Assembly: GCA_951640165.1 (NCBI GenBank)
Contig: OX621256.1
Coordinates: 3,410,001-3,474,000 of the forward strand
Reading direction: 5' to 3'
Length of the DNA: 64,000 nt
DNA from: Pseudoips prasinana
Lineage: Eukaryota > Arthropoda > Insecta > Lepidoptera > Nolidae
Positions 41,364 through 51,545 of this stretch are shown in pieces. The notes beneath the pieces were generated by a model. The model was not told where the DNA came from. It was given only the letters and a program-made list of their open reading frames with translations, and searched no databases. Positions within the stretch are counted from its first letter, which is position 1; each line of letters starts with the position of its first letter. The position numbers and the translations under genes are program-made.

Positions 41364-41825
41364 CCAAAAAGAAATAAAGAAACTAAAGAAGACCTTATGG
41401 AAATGATTTTATGTCTCTCCAATAAAATAAACCGCAAAATTGAAAAACATGATATTAAGGACATCTATAGAGTTCGAGAAAAATCTGAAAAACAAAATAC
41501 TCCTATTATTGTAGAAACTGGTTCCACTTTATTAAAAAATGAAATTATGAAGGCGGCTAAGACCTATAATGCACAAAATCAAGTAAAACTATGTTGTAAA
41601 CACCTGGGGTTCAAAACCCAAGAGGATACTCCGATATTTCTATCGGAGCATTTAACCCCGAAACGGTCTCGTCTACATTTCCTGGCTTGAGACTTGAACA
41701 GATCTGGAGCGTACAAGTTTTGCTGGACTGCTTATGGCAACGTGTTTTTAAAGAAAAATGAAAATGAGCCAACTATAAATATTATTTGCGAAGAACAGAT
41801 ACACAAACTTTCACTTCAAAAATGA
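41364..41825 (+). pseudogene. LINE ORF1 C-terminal part
   Basis: A frame open from the 5' junction codes a coiled, charged segment (KINRKIEKHDIKDIYRVREK), then TPIIVETGSTLLKNEIMKAA and the ending IFLSEHLTPKRSRLHFLA. ETxxTLxKNEI and LSEHLTP-x-x-R-x-L/H are found in ORF1 proteins of lepidopteran LINEs. A TGA at 41688-41690 interrupts it, followed by 44 more in-frame codons to 41825; the context suggests a CGA-to-TGA change. ORF1 proteins bind the element RNA. The N-terminus is missing. Confidence 0.6.
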
Positions 41826-42246
41826 CTATCTATTTACTACAGCTCCTCGAATAGATGCCACCTACGTATATATGTAAGCTTAAATTATAAATTCTCTGTT
41901 TATGTTATAAGTTTTCACATATTATTATATTTGTTGTGTATTCATATTAGTTTAGGTTTAAGTTTAATTTATTTTGGTAACAAAATCAAGGCCTCCAGTA
42001 ATCATCCTATGTATAACTCACATACTAGTACTTGCCAACAGACGCATAACTATTCCACATATCAAAACCATGCACTCACTAACACTACACTTTACTATAC
42101 AATATATACTTACATACACATATTATTTCAAACAAAAACATATATGTGCCCACCCGCTAGTGTACTTTTTAGGATCCTGCTAGGCACTACTCGTCACCAA
42201 ACTATATTTGTTAATAACACTTTTATTCCTCTTAGAAACACGTTAA

Positions 42247-45221
42247 ATGAGTGACACATTATTAACCTTAACGGAAATAGACAATCTCGAAATTGCCCGT
42301 GCAGTCGAATGTGATAGCTCGGAGCCAGACAAACATGTACATATCAACAAAAATGACCTTACTATTATTTCCCAAAATATAAGAAGCATCTATTGCAATT
42401 TTGACGATTTCATACTCTCCCTCTCAACTTTTAAATTTGAAATCGACATAATAATCCTGACAGAATGTAGGTTAAATTCTAACAAACCTATTCCCCAGCT
42501 GAATAATTATGAGTCCTATCTTACTTCACGTCAGCTGAACCAAAACGATGGGGTAGTGGTTTATGTGAAACAATCCCTTAAACCTAAAGTTAAAGAAATT
42601 GTGATATCCCAAGCGACCTGCCTTCAAGTCAGTGTACTGCATAACACAGTACTCTGCGTCTACCGCTCGCCTTCAAATACTAACATAGATAACTTCTTAG
42701 ATTCTCTAAGCAATCACCTAGATACCTTAAAAACACATTAAAGTATTATAATAGCCGGAGACATAAATATTAATATTAAACCAAAAGAATCAGAGTCAGC
42801 CCATGATAGTAAAAATCGGAACAGTTACTTAAATATGTTATCTTTGTTTGGTATACTTCCTGGTCACAACTTACCAACAAGAGAAAGGAACTGTATAGAC
42901 CATTTTATGTTGAAAATTCAGAAAAAAAGGTATCCGCATTTATTGCCGTACTACATACTTCTATAACAGACCACTTTACTACATTTTTGTCTTTGTCTAA
43001 AGTAAAAAATATTCAAATACCTAACAAAACTCGTACTATAATTAATTATGAACGTGCCTTAAAAAACTTACAGGACCAAAATTTAGCGGAGTTATTGTTT
43101 TGTAACGACCCCAATTTACTAACGAATCTTCTTGTCAATAAACTAATTCAAATTATTAAAGACAATACTACAACCCGTACCATATCAAACGCTAAAAGAA
43201 TCATCAAACCCTGGATTACCGAAGGTGTGTTACGGTGTATACGAAATCGTAATAAATTACAAAAGCAGTCTAAGAATGACCCATTTAATGACATTTTAAA
43301 AATAACCTACACAAGATACAGGAACCATTGCAACAAGATGGTAAAAAAAATTAAATTAAAATACGAAAGGGAATTACTTGCAAAATCTGTCACAAACAAT
43401 AAACTACTCTGGAAAAATATAAAAAATATAACCTATTCTAATAAGTCTAAAAATCACAACTCCGAACTACTAAACATAAGGAACTCTCCATGTGAATCAT
43501 TGAACTTTATTAATGATCACTTCGCCAATATTGGTAAACAATTAGCTCAACAAGCCTTACCTAACCATAACCCTCATATCCATAGTCCGCCTTCAAAAGG
43601 TAACTCATTTGTACTCCTAGATACAGATATGCAAGAAGTTGACCAAATATTAATGAGCCTAAAACCTGACAGTGCCCCTGGTTGGGACAACATCTCTACA
43701 AAATTTTTAAAATATGCAAAAATGGAATTAATTCCTGTAATCACCCATCTTGCAAACTTATGTTTTCAAAGAGGCATCTTCCCTGAGTTGATGAAACAAT
43801 CGATCATTACTCCAGTACACAAGGGGGGGGACGGAGATGATGTCAATAACTATAGGCCTATATCTATCCTACCTTCCATCTCAAAAATACTCGAGAAATT
43901 AATAAATAATAGACTGATCGAATATTTCACCAAATTCAACATATTGTCCCACGCCCAATTTGGCTTTAGGCAAGGCTTATCCACAGAAAACGCAGTCAGT
44001 GCTCTGAGCTCTCTAGTAACTGAACAACTAGATAAAGGGAACAAATGCTTGACAGTATTTTTAGACTTAAAAAAAGCATTTGACACCGTCTCTGTCCCTG
44101 TCCTTGTGAATAAACTGGAAAAAGCAGGAATTAGAACTATTGCACTAAATTTATTGAAGGATTATCTCACATCCAGAAAACAGAGAGTGAGAGTAGGAGA
44201 ATTTACCAGCAGTGACACGGAGGTATCATACGGCGTGCCTCAAGGAAGCATCCTAGGTCCTACACTATTTTTACTCTATATAAATGATCTCTGCAATTTG
44301 AACATCAAAAATGCAAATATCTTCTCGTACGCCGATGATACCGCTGTCGCTTTCATTGGGGATTCCTGGAGTGACGTAAAACTTAAGGCTGAGACGGGCA
44401 TGGTGCAAGTGGCTAATTGGCTAAACAATAACCTACTAACCTTAAATACGTCAAAAACAAATTATATATGTTTTAGTATAACAAATCGTACCGAACCAAA
44501 AAAGGATTTTAACATAAAAATACACGTGTGTGGAGATATAAATAATAGCTATTGTGACTGCTCATCCATCAGTAAAGTTACACAGACTAAATACTTAGGT
44601 GTGGTAGTAGATCAGCGATTATCCTGGTATCCGCACTTGGACCAAGTTGGAAATAGAGTGAGGAGATTAAGCTGGATTTTTAAAACACTTAGGTATATTA
44701 TTCCGAAAAATATGACCAGCAGCCGTAGATCATCCAGGAATGTGCTTAATGAAATATATATTGCATTGGTGCAATCTGTATTGGTATACTGTATTCCTGT
44801 CTGGGGAGGTGCAGCAAAATCTCATTTTATAGAATTAGAGCGAGCCCAGCGCGCACTGATCAAGTTAATTTATTTTTAGAAAACTAGATTCCCAACAGAG
44901 AGCCTATACCAACTTAGCGATCTACTCTCGGTTAGAAAGCTATATTTAATTAATATTGTCTTAAGAAAACACAAAAGTCTACCATATAATTCAGGCATAC
45001 AGGTTAAAAGACGTAAAGACATTATTGCAGTAGTTCCTCATACTAAAACTATGTTTGCTTGCAAGCAATTACATAAAAGGTCAGCTCAACTGTACAACAG
45101 AATTAATAAAATAATTTACAGATATTCAAAAACTTATTATGACTGTAGGAAAACTTTAACAAATTGGATTAAGTCACTTACATATGAAGACACGGAGGCA
45201 CTTCTGGAATACATAAAATAA
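42247..45221 (+). pseudogene. LINE ORF2: AP-type endonuclease plus reverse transcriptase
   Basis: The endonuclease begins near residue 38 (LTIISQNIRSI, catalytic-type N), E at about residue 73 in LTECRL, and GDIN at 42757-42768. The RT has PISILPSISKILEKLINNRL, LDLKKAFDTV (motif A, about 44061-44090), GVPQGSILGP (motif B, 44232-44261), YADD (motif C, 44328-44339) and YLGVVVDQRLSW (motif E). Lesions: in-frame TAA at 42739-42741, a frame change between about 42911 and 42928 (A run), and TAG at 44877-44879, after which the same frame runs 113 codons to TAA at 45219. Total about 990 codons, a normal size. It would nick target DNA and copy the element RNA. The three lesions make it inactive as it stands; few lesions suggest moderate age. 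Confidence 0.85.
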
Positions 45222-45225
45222 GAGG

Positions 45226-45248
45226 GGCACACACACAGCACTCACTCA

Positions 45249-45291
<43 letters not shown>

Positions 45292-45345
45292 ACACACACA
45301 CTCATACACACACAAACAAACACACACACACATACGCACACGGCC
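45226..45345 (+). repeat. (CA)n array in the LINE 3' UTR
   Basis: CA repeats start seven bases after the ORF2 stop. The array is interrupted (CAGCACTCACTCAAG, CCCACACAC, AAACAAA). The minus-strand C/V-rich open frame over it is an artefact. Confidence 0.9.
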
Positions 45346-45702
45346 ATTTGATTCGCTGTCACCTGATATTTTGTAATTTTTAGTAATACCTATTGTTAGA
45401 ATTAGTATTGAAGTACGTACTTGTGATACACTAAATATGAACAACTGTTTTTGAAGAGCGAAGTCTCCTAACACAAGCATTATATGCTTAAAAGGAGGCT
45501 TCCGATACTTTTAATATTGTTTTATACTGTTTGAAGCTAATAAATTATTATTATTATAAATGGAAATCCGTTGTCTCTGCCTACCCCTCTGGGAAACAGG
45601 CGTGAGTCTATGTATGTATGTATAAATACAAAACCTTCTTAATGTTTATGTTGCTGTAAATTATTTAGATAAACAAATAAAATAAGTTTAATTAAGATTT
45701 CC

Positions 45703-45792
45703 ATTTTATTTTACAATTGTTACACAGAGATAACAATCGAATTTTGTAATTGTAATTGCGTAACAAATATTTTACTTATTGTATGTATATTG
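45703..45792 (+). repeat. second copy of the composite-block left part
   Basis: TTTTATTTTACAATTGTTAC, GATAACAATCGAATTTTGTA and GTAATTGCGTAACAAATATT align with 40018-40168, which has one extra segment of about 50 bp. Confidence 0.65.
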
Positions 45793-45958
45793 CGTGGGCA
45801 GGCCCCCTACAAGATGGACCGATGATCTTGTGCGGGTCGCTGGAAACTGCTGGATGCGAATAGCGCAAGACCGGCAATTGTGGAGATCTTTGGGGGAGGC
45901 CTTTGTCCAGCAGTGGACGTCTTTCGGCTGATATGATGATGATGATGATGATGATATA
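45793..45958 (+). mobile_element. RTE-A LINE 3' end
   Basis: TGCGTGGGCAGGCCCCCTAC, GGGTCGCTGGAAACTGCTGG, GGCAATTGTGGAGATCTTTG and ACGTCTTTCGGCTGATATGA, then (TGA)n. One of the cleanest copies. Confidence 0.85.
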
Positions 45959-46030
45959 TATTTCACCATTTTGGTACAACCGGAAAGGGAAGATCTCGAG
46001 AATATTCACGGACCAACAAAGAAGCGGTAG
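45959..46030 (+). mobile_element. RTE-B fragment
   Basis: TTCACCATTTTGGTACAACC followed by GGAAAGGGAAGATCTCG and TTCACGGACCAAC, matching the junction at 40900-40965. Confidence 0.6.
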
Positions 46031-46670
46031 ACACCCCACGAAGCCCGAGAATATTGTTCTCAATACCATCTTCACACAGCTAAAATTTCTTCAAAACAAG
46101 CTTTATTGTTTGATAGGAAGTTATGTTTTCTCAGTGATTCTCACGCGAAGAATGCACCCAAATTAAATATTTACTACTTAAATCACTTTATCAAACAATA
46201 GTTAACAAAATCAATTAGGCGTATCTAGCTTTAATGCAAAAACTAGTTGAATGATATTCAATTCAAATATTGACATTAGAATGACGTACTCTTGGATATA
46301 AAATAAAAGAAGGTTTTTATTCACGTAGACTTTAAAAAAGCGCTTGTAAATTGTCAGATCATGTTTGTAGTAATATAGTTAAGTAGGTATACATAATTAT
46401 TTCATACAGATATTTAGGTACATGGATTCTTAAAACATTTATAATTTTTTTATAATAGTAATGAAATTTAGCTTACTTGTATTAAGTTATTGTCAAGGAG
46501 ATTATGTTTAGGTTTAATTATCGAAATTTATAGTTGTAGCTATATTTTTACTACATATTGTCTGAATGGTTACGTCTATATTAAGGTACGAATGAAATAT
46601 TGTGTTTAAATACGTATAGTAGTACTAGTATGAAAATGCGGTTTCACTTATGCCCATCATGACGTAAAAC
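46031..46670. other. no recognisable feature
   Basis: AT-rich. Confidence 0.5.
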
Positions 46671-46672
46671 TC

Positions 46673-46885
46673 CCTTACGCAAGCTTAACTTGAAGAGTAA
46701 GCTGACAAGAGCGTTACGAAAAGTGTGCTGAAAATTAAATGAAGGAGAATTAAAGATGATAGAAAGAGATAGAAATAAGTTTCGTATATTACTGAAGAGG
46801 CAAAAGAGAGAGGCACACAGTTTCTTGCGGTTTTGCGTACGTTTCGCATATCTAAGTTTTACTTTATCCGTGTGGTCTAAAGGGC
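46673..46885 (+). repeat. U1 repeat copy
   Basis: TTACGCAAGCTTAACTTGAA, CAAGAGCGTTACGAAAAGTG, TTTCGTATATTACTGAAGAG and GTGTGGTCTAAAGGGCAC. The fullest uninterrupted copy. Confidence 0.65.
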
Positions 46886-47065
46886 ACTCTTTTTTTGTGT
46901 CTGTTTTTCTTTTGACGGTTTGTTTGTAAACATTAATTTTTATTCACGGCATTATAGTACATTAATTGGGAGAAAATTACTTTTATATATTTACATTAAT
47001 TAGTCATCATTTAAAATTAAAACAATTTACTACAATAAAATTAAATAAATAATTAAAATGATACG

Positions 47066-47263
47066 ATATAATATTATAAGTAAATGTGAAAGTTTGTGAG
47101 TATACATGAATTGATGTATGGATGTATGTTACTCTTTCACATAAATACTGCCGAACAGATTTTGATAAAACTTTGTAGTAATATAGCTTATATATCCGAA
47201 TTAAATATTATAGGCTATCATTTAATATAGTTTAATGCGGGTAAAACCGCGGGGCACTGCTAG
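47066..47263 (+). mobile_element. H2 Helitron-like element, first of a tandem pair
   Basis: From TAATATTATAAGTAAATGTG to GGGGCACTGCTAG. Hairpin text GCGGGTAAAACCGCGGGG precedes the end. Confidence 0.75.
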
Positions 47264-47436
47264 TAAATGTGAAAGCTTGTGTGTATGGATGTATTTATGT
47301 CTGGATGTATGGATGTTTGTTACTCTTTCACACATAAAGTACTGAACGGATTTTGATGAAACTTTGTTAGAATATAGATTATATATCTGAATAATTTATA
47401 AATTTAACGGCGGGTAAAACTGCGGGGCACAGCTAG
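47264..47436 (+). mobile_element. H2 Helitron-like element, second of a tandem pair
   Basis: It starts at the base after the CTAG of the first copy (TAAATGTGAAAGCTTGTG) and ends GGGGCACAGCTAG, then T. The two are head-to-tail with no spacer. Confidence 0.75.
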
Positions 47437-47835
47437 TAATATAAATTTTTAGCTTTGATTAAAATAAAACGAAGTTGTCGAAAAGCTCTTTATAATCTCT
47501 AAATTAACTTAATAAGTTTTATGTATCATTTTAATTTTGCTATTCAAGATAAAGTAGAATAAAGTTGAACCAAAATATCTTATAACTTAATTCGTAACAA
47601 CCAAAGTGAAGCGGCTAAATATCCCGAACATTTTTAAAGCCAACCCCTTGCGAAATAAAAATTAAACGTCCCCCGACGACACGACACAACACCAGTTATA
47701 AACACAGCCACGGTGAAATGGAAAAAGTTTTCGCTCGCTTAAGTTGGCACTCACGGACAGTAAGGATGACCAACATTCAATAAATTGACGACTTCATTCG
47801 CTCTTAACGCAGCCTGAGTGACAGTCCCTTCACAA
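47437..47835. other. no recognisable feature
   Basis: AT-rich with a GC-richer patch (47675-47760). No motif. Confidence 0.5.
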
Positions 47836-47837
47836 AA

Positions 47838-48168
47838 TAGAATAGTAATTCACACACGGCCATCTAATCCCAAACTAAGCAGTGCTTGTTCTATGGAAAC
47901 CAGAGAACTGATATACTTGTATTTACAAAAGAAAAGTAGTGCTTGTACTATGGAAACCAGATAACTGATATACTTGTATTTACAAAAGAAAAGTAGTATA
48001 TGTATACTTTTCTTTTGTAAATACATATAGATACACCCAGACTCATTATAGATTACACCCAGACTCAGGACAAATACACATGTTCATTTAAACAAATATC
48101 TGTCCTGGGTGAGAATCGCACCCACGACCTGCGCGGCATGAATAGCCAACCGGCTCGTCAAAGAATCC
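47838..48168 (-). mobile_element. SINE-1 with internal duplication and inversion
   Basis: The inverse SINE-1 3' part is duplicated: a 57-bp unit starting GCTTGTTCTATGGAAACCAG (47884) recurs at 47941. The second unit is followed by an inverted 20-bp copy of GTATTTACAAAAGAAAAGTA (48005-48024). The head (TGAGAATCGCACCCACGACC) ends near 48165. Confidence 0.75.
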
Positions 48169-48485
48169 ATACAGTTTGACCTATATGAGACGCTTAAATT
48201 AAGCTACTGGTTGAGAGCCTTTTGCGCTAGCCAACTGTTCGTTGTTTTCAATTCTTTAATTTGATATACTATTGCTAAATGTAACAATAATAGCTTAGTA
48301 ACTTGCTACTTATTATTTATTTAAGGATATTAAAAATATATGTGACGAAACAGACCGCACGTATGGACTAATTCAAAATATTTTGTTGCTTTAATTACTG
48401 TTTTTGAACTGTGTTTATGTAATACATTGCGAGCTTGACAAGTACAAGTGTATGTAAATACCCAAGTAGTGAATAATTTCATTGT
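48169..48485. other. mostly unassigned; repeat shared with 7473-7519
   Basis: 48411-48455 (GTGTTTATGTAATACATTGC to AAGTACAAGTGTATGT) is the only recognised part. Confidence 0.55.
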
Positions 48486-48487
48486 GT

Positions 48488-48690
48488 GGTTAAGGTAAGC
48501 CGTGTGGTTTCTGGCGTAGAAAGACTAACATGGCCACCCCATGCCATCCCGTGGGTATCATAAAAGGCGACTATCGCAAGCCTTTTATGACAACCTCCGC
48601 TAAACGGCACCGTTATAAAAACCTTTGGGGGAGGTCTATGTCCAGCAGTAGACGATATCGGGCTGATGATGTGGAGGCATGTTTGAGAAA
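48488..48690 (+). mobile_element. GAT-tailed repeat (GAT-S related)
   Basis: CCATCCCGTGGGTATCATAA, AAAAGGCGACTATCGCAAGC and GGAGGTCTATGTCCAGCAGT, then GGGCTGATGATG. Same variant as 705-950. Confidence 0.7.
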
Positions 48691-49465
48691 TGGTTTTAAG
48701 ATTCTCCTCCCAATAACCCTGTTAGCGACGTAGTTTTTTATCATTTATTTTCAACGATATTTACAAACATAGCAGACCAAGGAACCACCTAAGTTTCTTC
48801 GGCCTGCCAGAGTTCTACAAATACGTAAGATAACGTAATTGAGGGTATTATACATAACAATCGAGAATAGCATTTAACAAACACATACCGAGTGCTACCG
48901 CCACCACTTCTTCCTAGATTGTATTTTTTGCAGTGTGCAAAACCTGAATCAAACCAGAATATATAGTTTAAACAATGTGTTTTACGTACATTTTTGTAAT
49001 TATCGGTCTAAGAGTTGGATACAATTGATTCAGGTTCTCTCCCGTAAGCATTTCTTGCATTAGACTTCATTATTTTTTCCATTAAATCAAACCTTAAGTT
49101 AAATAAGTAAACTGTTAAAAAAGTAAAACTTATTAGACTTTATTCCAGACCTATAAAAATATGGCTATCTCCGTAGGGAGCTAAAATATTTGACTTACAT
49201 TTTGCATTAAAATTCAGGTCTTAGGAGGTTAATACTCATTTTATTACAATATCATGTTTAGCCTGTTTAAAAAGTAAATAAATTAATAATTAGGAAGGTA
49301 CAGTGAAGAAATGGTTTTAACCTTTTAATTACCTCCTTTGGGTGTTTTGGAGCGCTTGTATACTAGTAAAATATTAACTTTTAGAGAATTATTTCTTGTT
49401 ATATTTCGTATAAATATAATATAATATTTTATATTTGCTCATAGTTAAGGTTCCCTTACTTTTAC
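48691..49465. other. no recognisable feature
   Basis: AT-rich. Confidence 0.5.
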
Positions 49466-49467
49466 CC

Positions 49468-49800
49468 CTTTTTGGTAAGGCAGGGGGAATGCCCACGCAT
49501 GCCACCCGCAAAAAGTGTCTGCGGTTGGGTATGTTGGACTCGTACCGACTAAACCTAACTTGCCGTGAACTTCTTCTGCCACATGATGGGGGGAGCCCCG
49601 GGAATGCGCGTATGCTGCTCCGTTGCTCCCTTTTTGCGCCATGTCCCAGATGTTCGGTACACGTGCCCTGAGAGGGCTCTGGATTGCCCTCCCCTATAGC
49701 TGACTATTGCCAGTTGGATACAGCGACTGCGCCACAATCAAATCGCTGTCTTCCCGGAGCTGCTCCCACGGGGCGGCAGCAGAGGACACTTCTCATACTG
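49468..49800 (-). mobile_element. R1-like LINE 3' UTR segment
   Basis: The plus strand starts TTTTTGGTAAGGCAGGGGGA and CCCACGCATGCCACCCGCAA, and continues to CAGCGACTGCGCCACAATC and GGAGCTGCTCCCACGGGG: the inverse of 30268-30548, extended about 50 bp. Confidence 0.7.
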
Positions 49801-49906
49801 CCACCGCAGGCCCTGTTCTGCTTTTTACCCTACTTAAGAAGGACTTCATTCGCTCAAAGAGCAGCTCAACTGGCGAAGTACCTCCACCTTACAGAAGACA
49901 TTCCTT

Positions 49907-49939
49907 AATAATAACATTAATTATTTTAATGTTATTATT
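49907..49939. repeat. 14-bp inverted repeat at an LINE 5' junction
   Basis: AATAATAACATTAA / TTAATGTTATTATT with a 5-nt loop. It lies exactly where RTE-B homology begins. Confidence 0.85.
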
Positions 49940-50375
49940 GAAAGTAAAATAAATGCAGGAGAAATGAGAGCTCTGAGAAGTATGTGTGGTGTGACTTTGA
50001 GAGACAGAATTCGAAATACTGATGTAAGAGATCGTTGTGGTGTGAAAGAGGATGTAGTCACAAAGATTGAAAAAGGCATGCTGAGATGGTTTGGCCATTT
50101 AGAAAAGATGAATGAAAGAAGATTGACAAAAGAAGTATACCTGGCCTGTGTGAATGGGACAACCGGAAGGGGAAGACCACGTCGAACATTCTCGGACCAA
50201 ATTGGAGATGTTCTCAAGAAAGGGCAGGTCAGAAGTACCCTAAACCGGCGAGCATTCATGAAGAATATAATGACAGTAATCGAGGCAAAATAAGTATGCA
50301 AAGATCGTGACAAATGGAAATCCGTTGTCTCTGCCTACCCCTCTGGGAAACAGGCGTGAGTCTATGTATGTATGT
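49937..50375 (+). pseudogene. RTE-B LINE ORF C-terminal region with 3' tail
   Basis: About 115 open codons: [60 protein letters not shown] and [11 protein letters not shown], a TAA (50291-50293), then VCKDRDKWKSVVSAYPSGKQ and TGA at 50357. LRWFGH-x-x-R/K-M and GRGRPR-x-T are C-terminal signatures of RTE-like endonuclease/RT polyproteins. The TAA replaces the GAA of KEVCKD in the 13490 copy, so one nonsense change and 5' truncation are the only obvious defects. Ends in (TATG)n. Confidence 0.8.
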
Positions 50376-50414
50376 ATTTTAATGTTATGTTTCTGAGTGT
50401 GAGTAAGGTGGCCA

Positions 50415-50590
50415 GAGCTCATTGGGGTGGGGGGAAGGGCCAGCAACACTTGTTTGCTGACTTTTAAAGGCCGGCAACGCACCCGCGACTCCTCTGATGT
50501 TTCGTGTCGATGGGCGGCGGTGATCACTTACCATCAGGTGACCCACTTGCTCGTATGTCGCCCTCTGATATATAAAATAAAAACCTTTTC
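50415..50590 (+). mobile_element. LINE 3' UTR fragment
   Basis: TTTTAAAGGCCGGCAACGCA, CGGCGGTGATCACTTACCAT and CAGGTGACCCACTTGCTCGT, then ATAAAATAAAAACC. Same 3' UTR as 8500-8700 (inverse). Confidence 0.7.
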
Positions 50591-50855
50591 AAACAAGTTG
50601 TCAAGTTTGCTGGCCATTCGGAACTGTTGTGAAACAACTTATGATTGCAGTCTCTTGGTATAACCTGCGGCGAATTTGCTTAACAGTAGTTGACTGCAGA
50701 TAAATTAGCCTACATCCGTTTATTTGTTCTACTATAGAGTTCTTAATTTGTATTTACTTTAATTATTTGGTAAAAAGAAGTTAATTTGTTTGTGAGAGCA
50801 GAGTTTTAGTTTAAAATAGGTTATTATGGACAAAATACTTTTTTTAATTAGAGAC
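50591..50855. other. no recognisable feature
   Basis: AT-rich. Confidence 0.5.
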
Positions 50856-50857
50856 GG

Positions 50858-51000
50858 ACCGGTTGGCGTTGATTGCTTACTTGCCTTTCACGCCACAGGT
50901 CGTGGATTCGATTCCCACGTAGCACAGATATTTTTGTGTGCATGAACATGTGTGTTTCTCATGAGTCTCCAACCACACCAACCGGCAATTTTACAATATA
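50858..51000 (+). mobile_element. SINE-1 head and body
   Basis: CCGGTTGGCGTTGATTGCTT, CACAGGTCGTGGATTCGATT and GTGTGCATGAACATGTGTGT. The 3' end is replaced by CAACCACACCAACCGGC, a short inverse of its own head. Confidence 0.7.
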
Positions 51001-51081
51001 TATGTAAAAGCATAAATCTAAAGTAATCTAACAAATTGCTACATATTTACTTCATCATTTCTTAATTATCTCGGAATTTTA

Positions 51082-51350
51082 ACGGTCGGTCACCGTAGCC
51101 TAGTTGGTAGTGCTCCTGCCTACGAAGCTGGTGGTCCTGGGTTCGAATCCCGGTAAGTGCAAATATTTGTGTGATGAGCACGAATATTTGTTTCTGAGTC
51201 ATGGATGTTTTCTATGTATATAAGTATTTATCTATCTATATAAGTATGTATATCGTCGCCTGGTACCCATAGTACAAGCTTTGCTTAGTTTGGGGCTAGG
51301 ATGATCTGTGTGACATTGTCCCTAGATATTATTATTTTAAAGGAAAACAT
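51082..51350 (+). mobile_element. SINE-2 reference copy
   Basis: tRNA-like head: CGTAGCCTAGTTGGTAGTGC (A box) and CTGGGTTCGAATCCCGGTAA (B box). Body: GTGATGAGCACGAATATTTG. 3' domain: CATAGTACAAGCTTTGCTTA and TTGTCCCTAGATATTATTAT. Only the 3' domain is shared with SINE-1; the heads differ. Confidence 0.85.
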
Positions 51351-51516
51351 CTTGAGGAAACCTGCTTCCCTGAGAGTTCCCCAAAACTTATCTTGAGGGC
51401 ATGTCAAGCCCACCAGTCAGCAATAGACCAGCGTGTTGGATTATGGTGTATGCCCTCTCATTGTTAAAGAAGGTCCTTGTCTTGCAGTGGGACAGTAATG
51501 AGTTGTGGAATTAGAA

Positions 51517-51531
51517 GGGGGGGGGGGGGGG
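51517..51531. repeat. 15-bp G homopolymer
   Basis: Fifteen consecutive G residues. Confidence 0.95.
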
Positions 51532-51545
51532 ACATTTTTAATGAC

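Larger units (their letters stand above)
41356..45556 (+). mobile_element. nearly full-length non-LTR retrotransposon, CR1-group-like
   Basis: 4.2 kb: ORF1 end (41364-41825), a 420-bp spacer, ORF2 (42247-45221), a 3' UTR with a (CA)n array, and a terminal AATAAATTATTATTATTAT tail. It is 5'-truncated within ORF1. The first nine bases (GATCGTGAC) repeat the host bases just upstream (41343-41351), suggesting a microhomology or template jump at the 5' junction. Clade judged from the QNIRS-containing endonuclease and the RT motifs; Daphne/CR1-like is a guess. Confidence 0.8.
41330..45625 (+). mobile_element. RTE-B tail split by the main LINE
   Basis: 41333-41355 (GAAGTATGCAAAGATCGTGA then CAAAT) and 45557-45625 (AAATGGAAATCCGTTGTCTC, GGGAAACAGGCGTGAGTC, TATGTATG) rejoin to the RTE-B C-terminal text seen at 13520-13610. 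The sequence AAAT occurs at both junctions, consistent with a short target duplication. Confidence 0.8.

Noticed and set aside
43850..44086. Minus-strand frame within the LINE
   Set aside because: Antisense of the ORF2 reverse-transcriptase region.
45178..45480. Cysteine/valine-rich minus-strand frame
   Set aside because: It is the complement of the (CA)n array in the LINE 3' UTR.
49684..50313. Several overlapping frames on both strands near 49.7-50.3 kb
   Set aside because: Shadows of the GC-richer R1-like UTR and of the RTE-B coding end.
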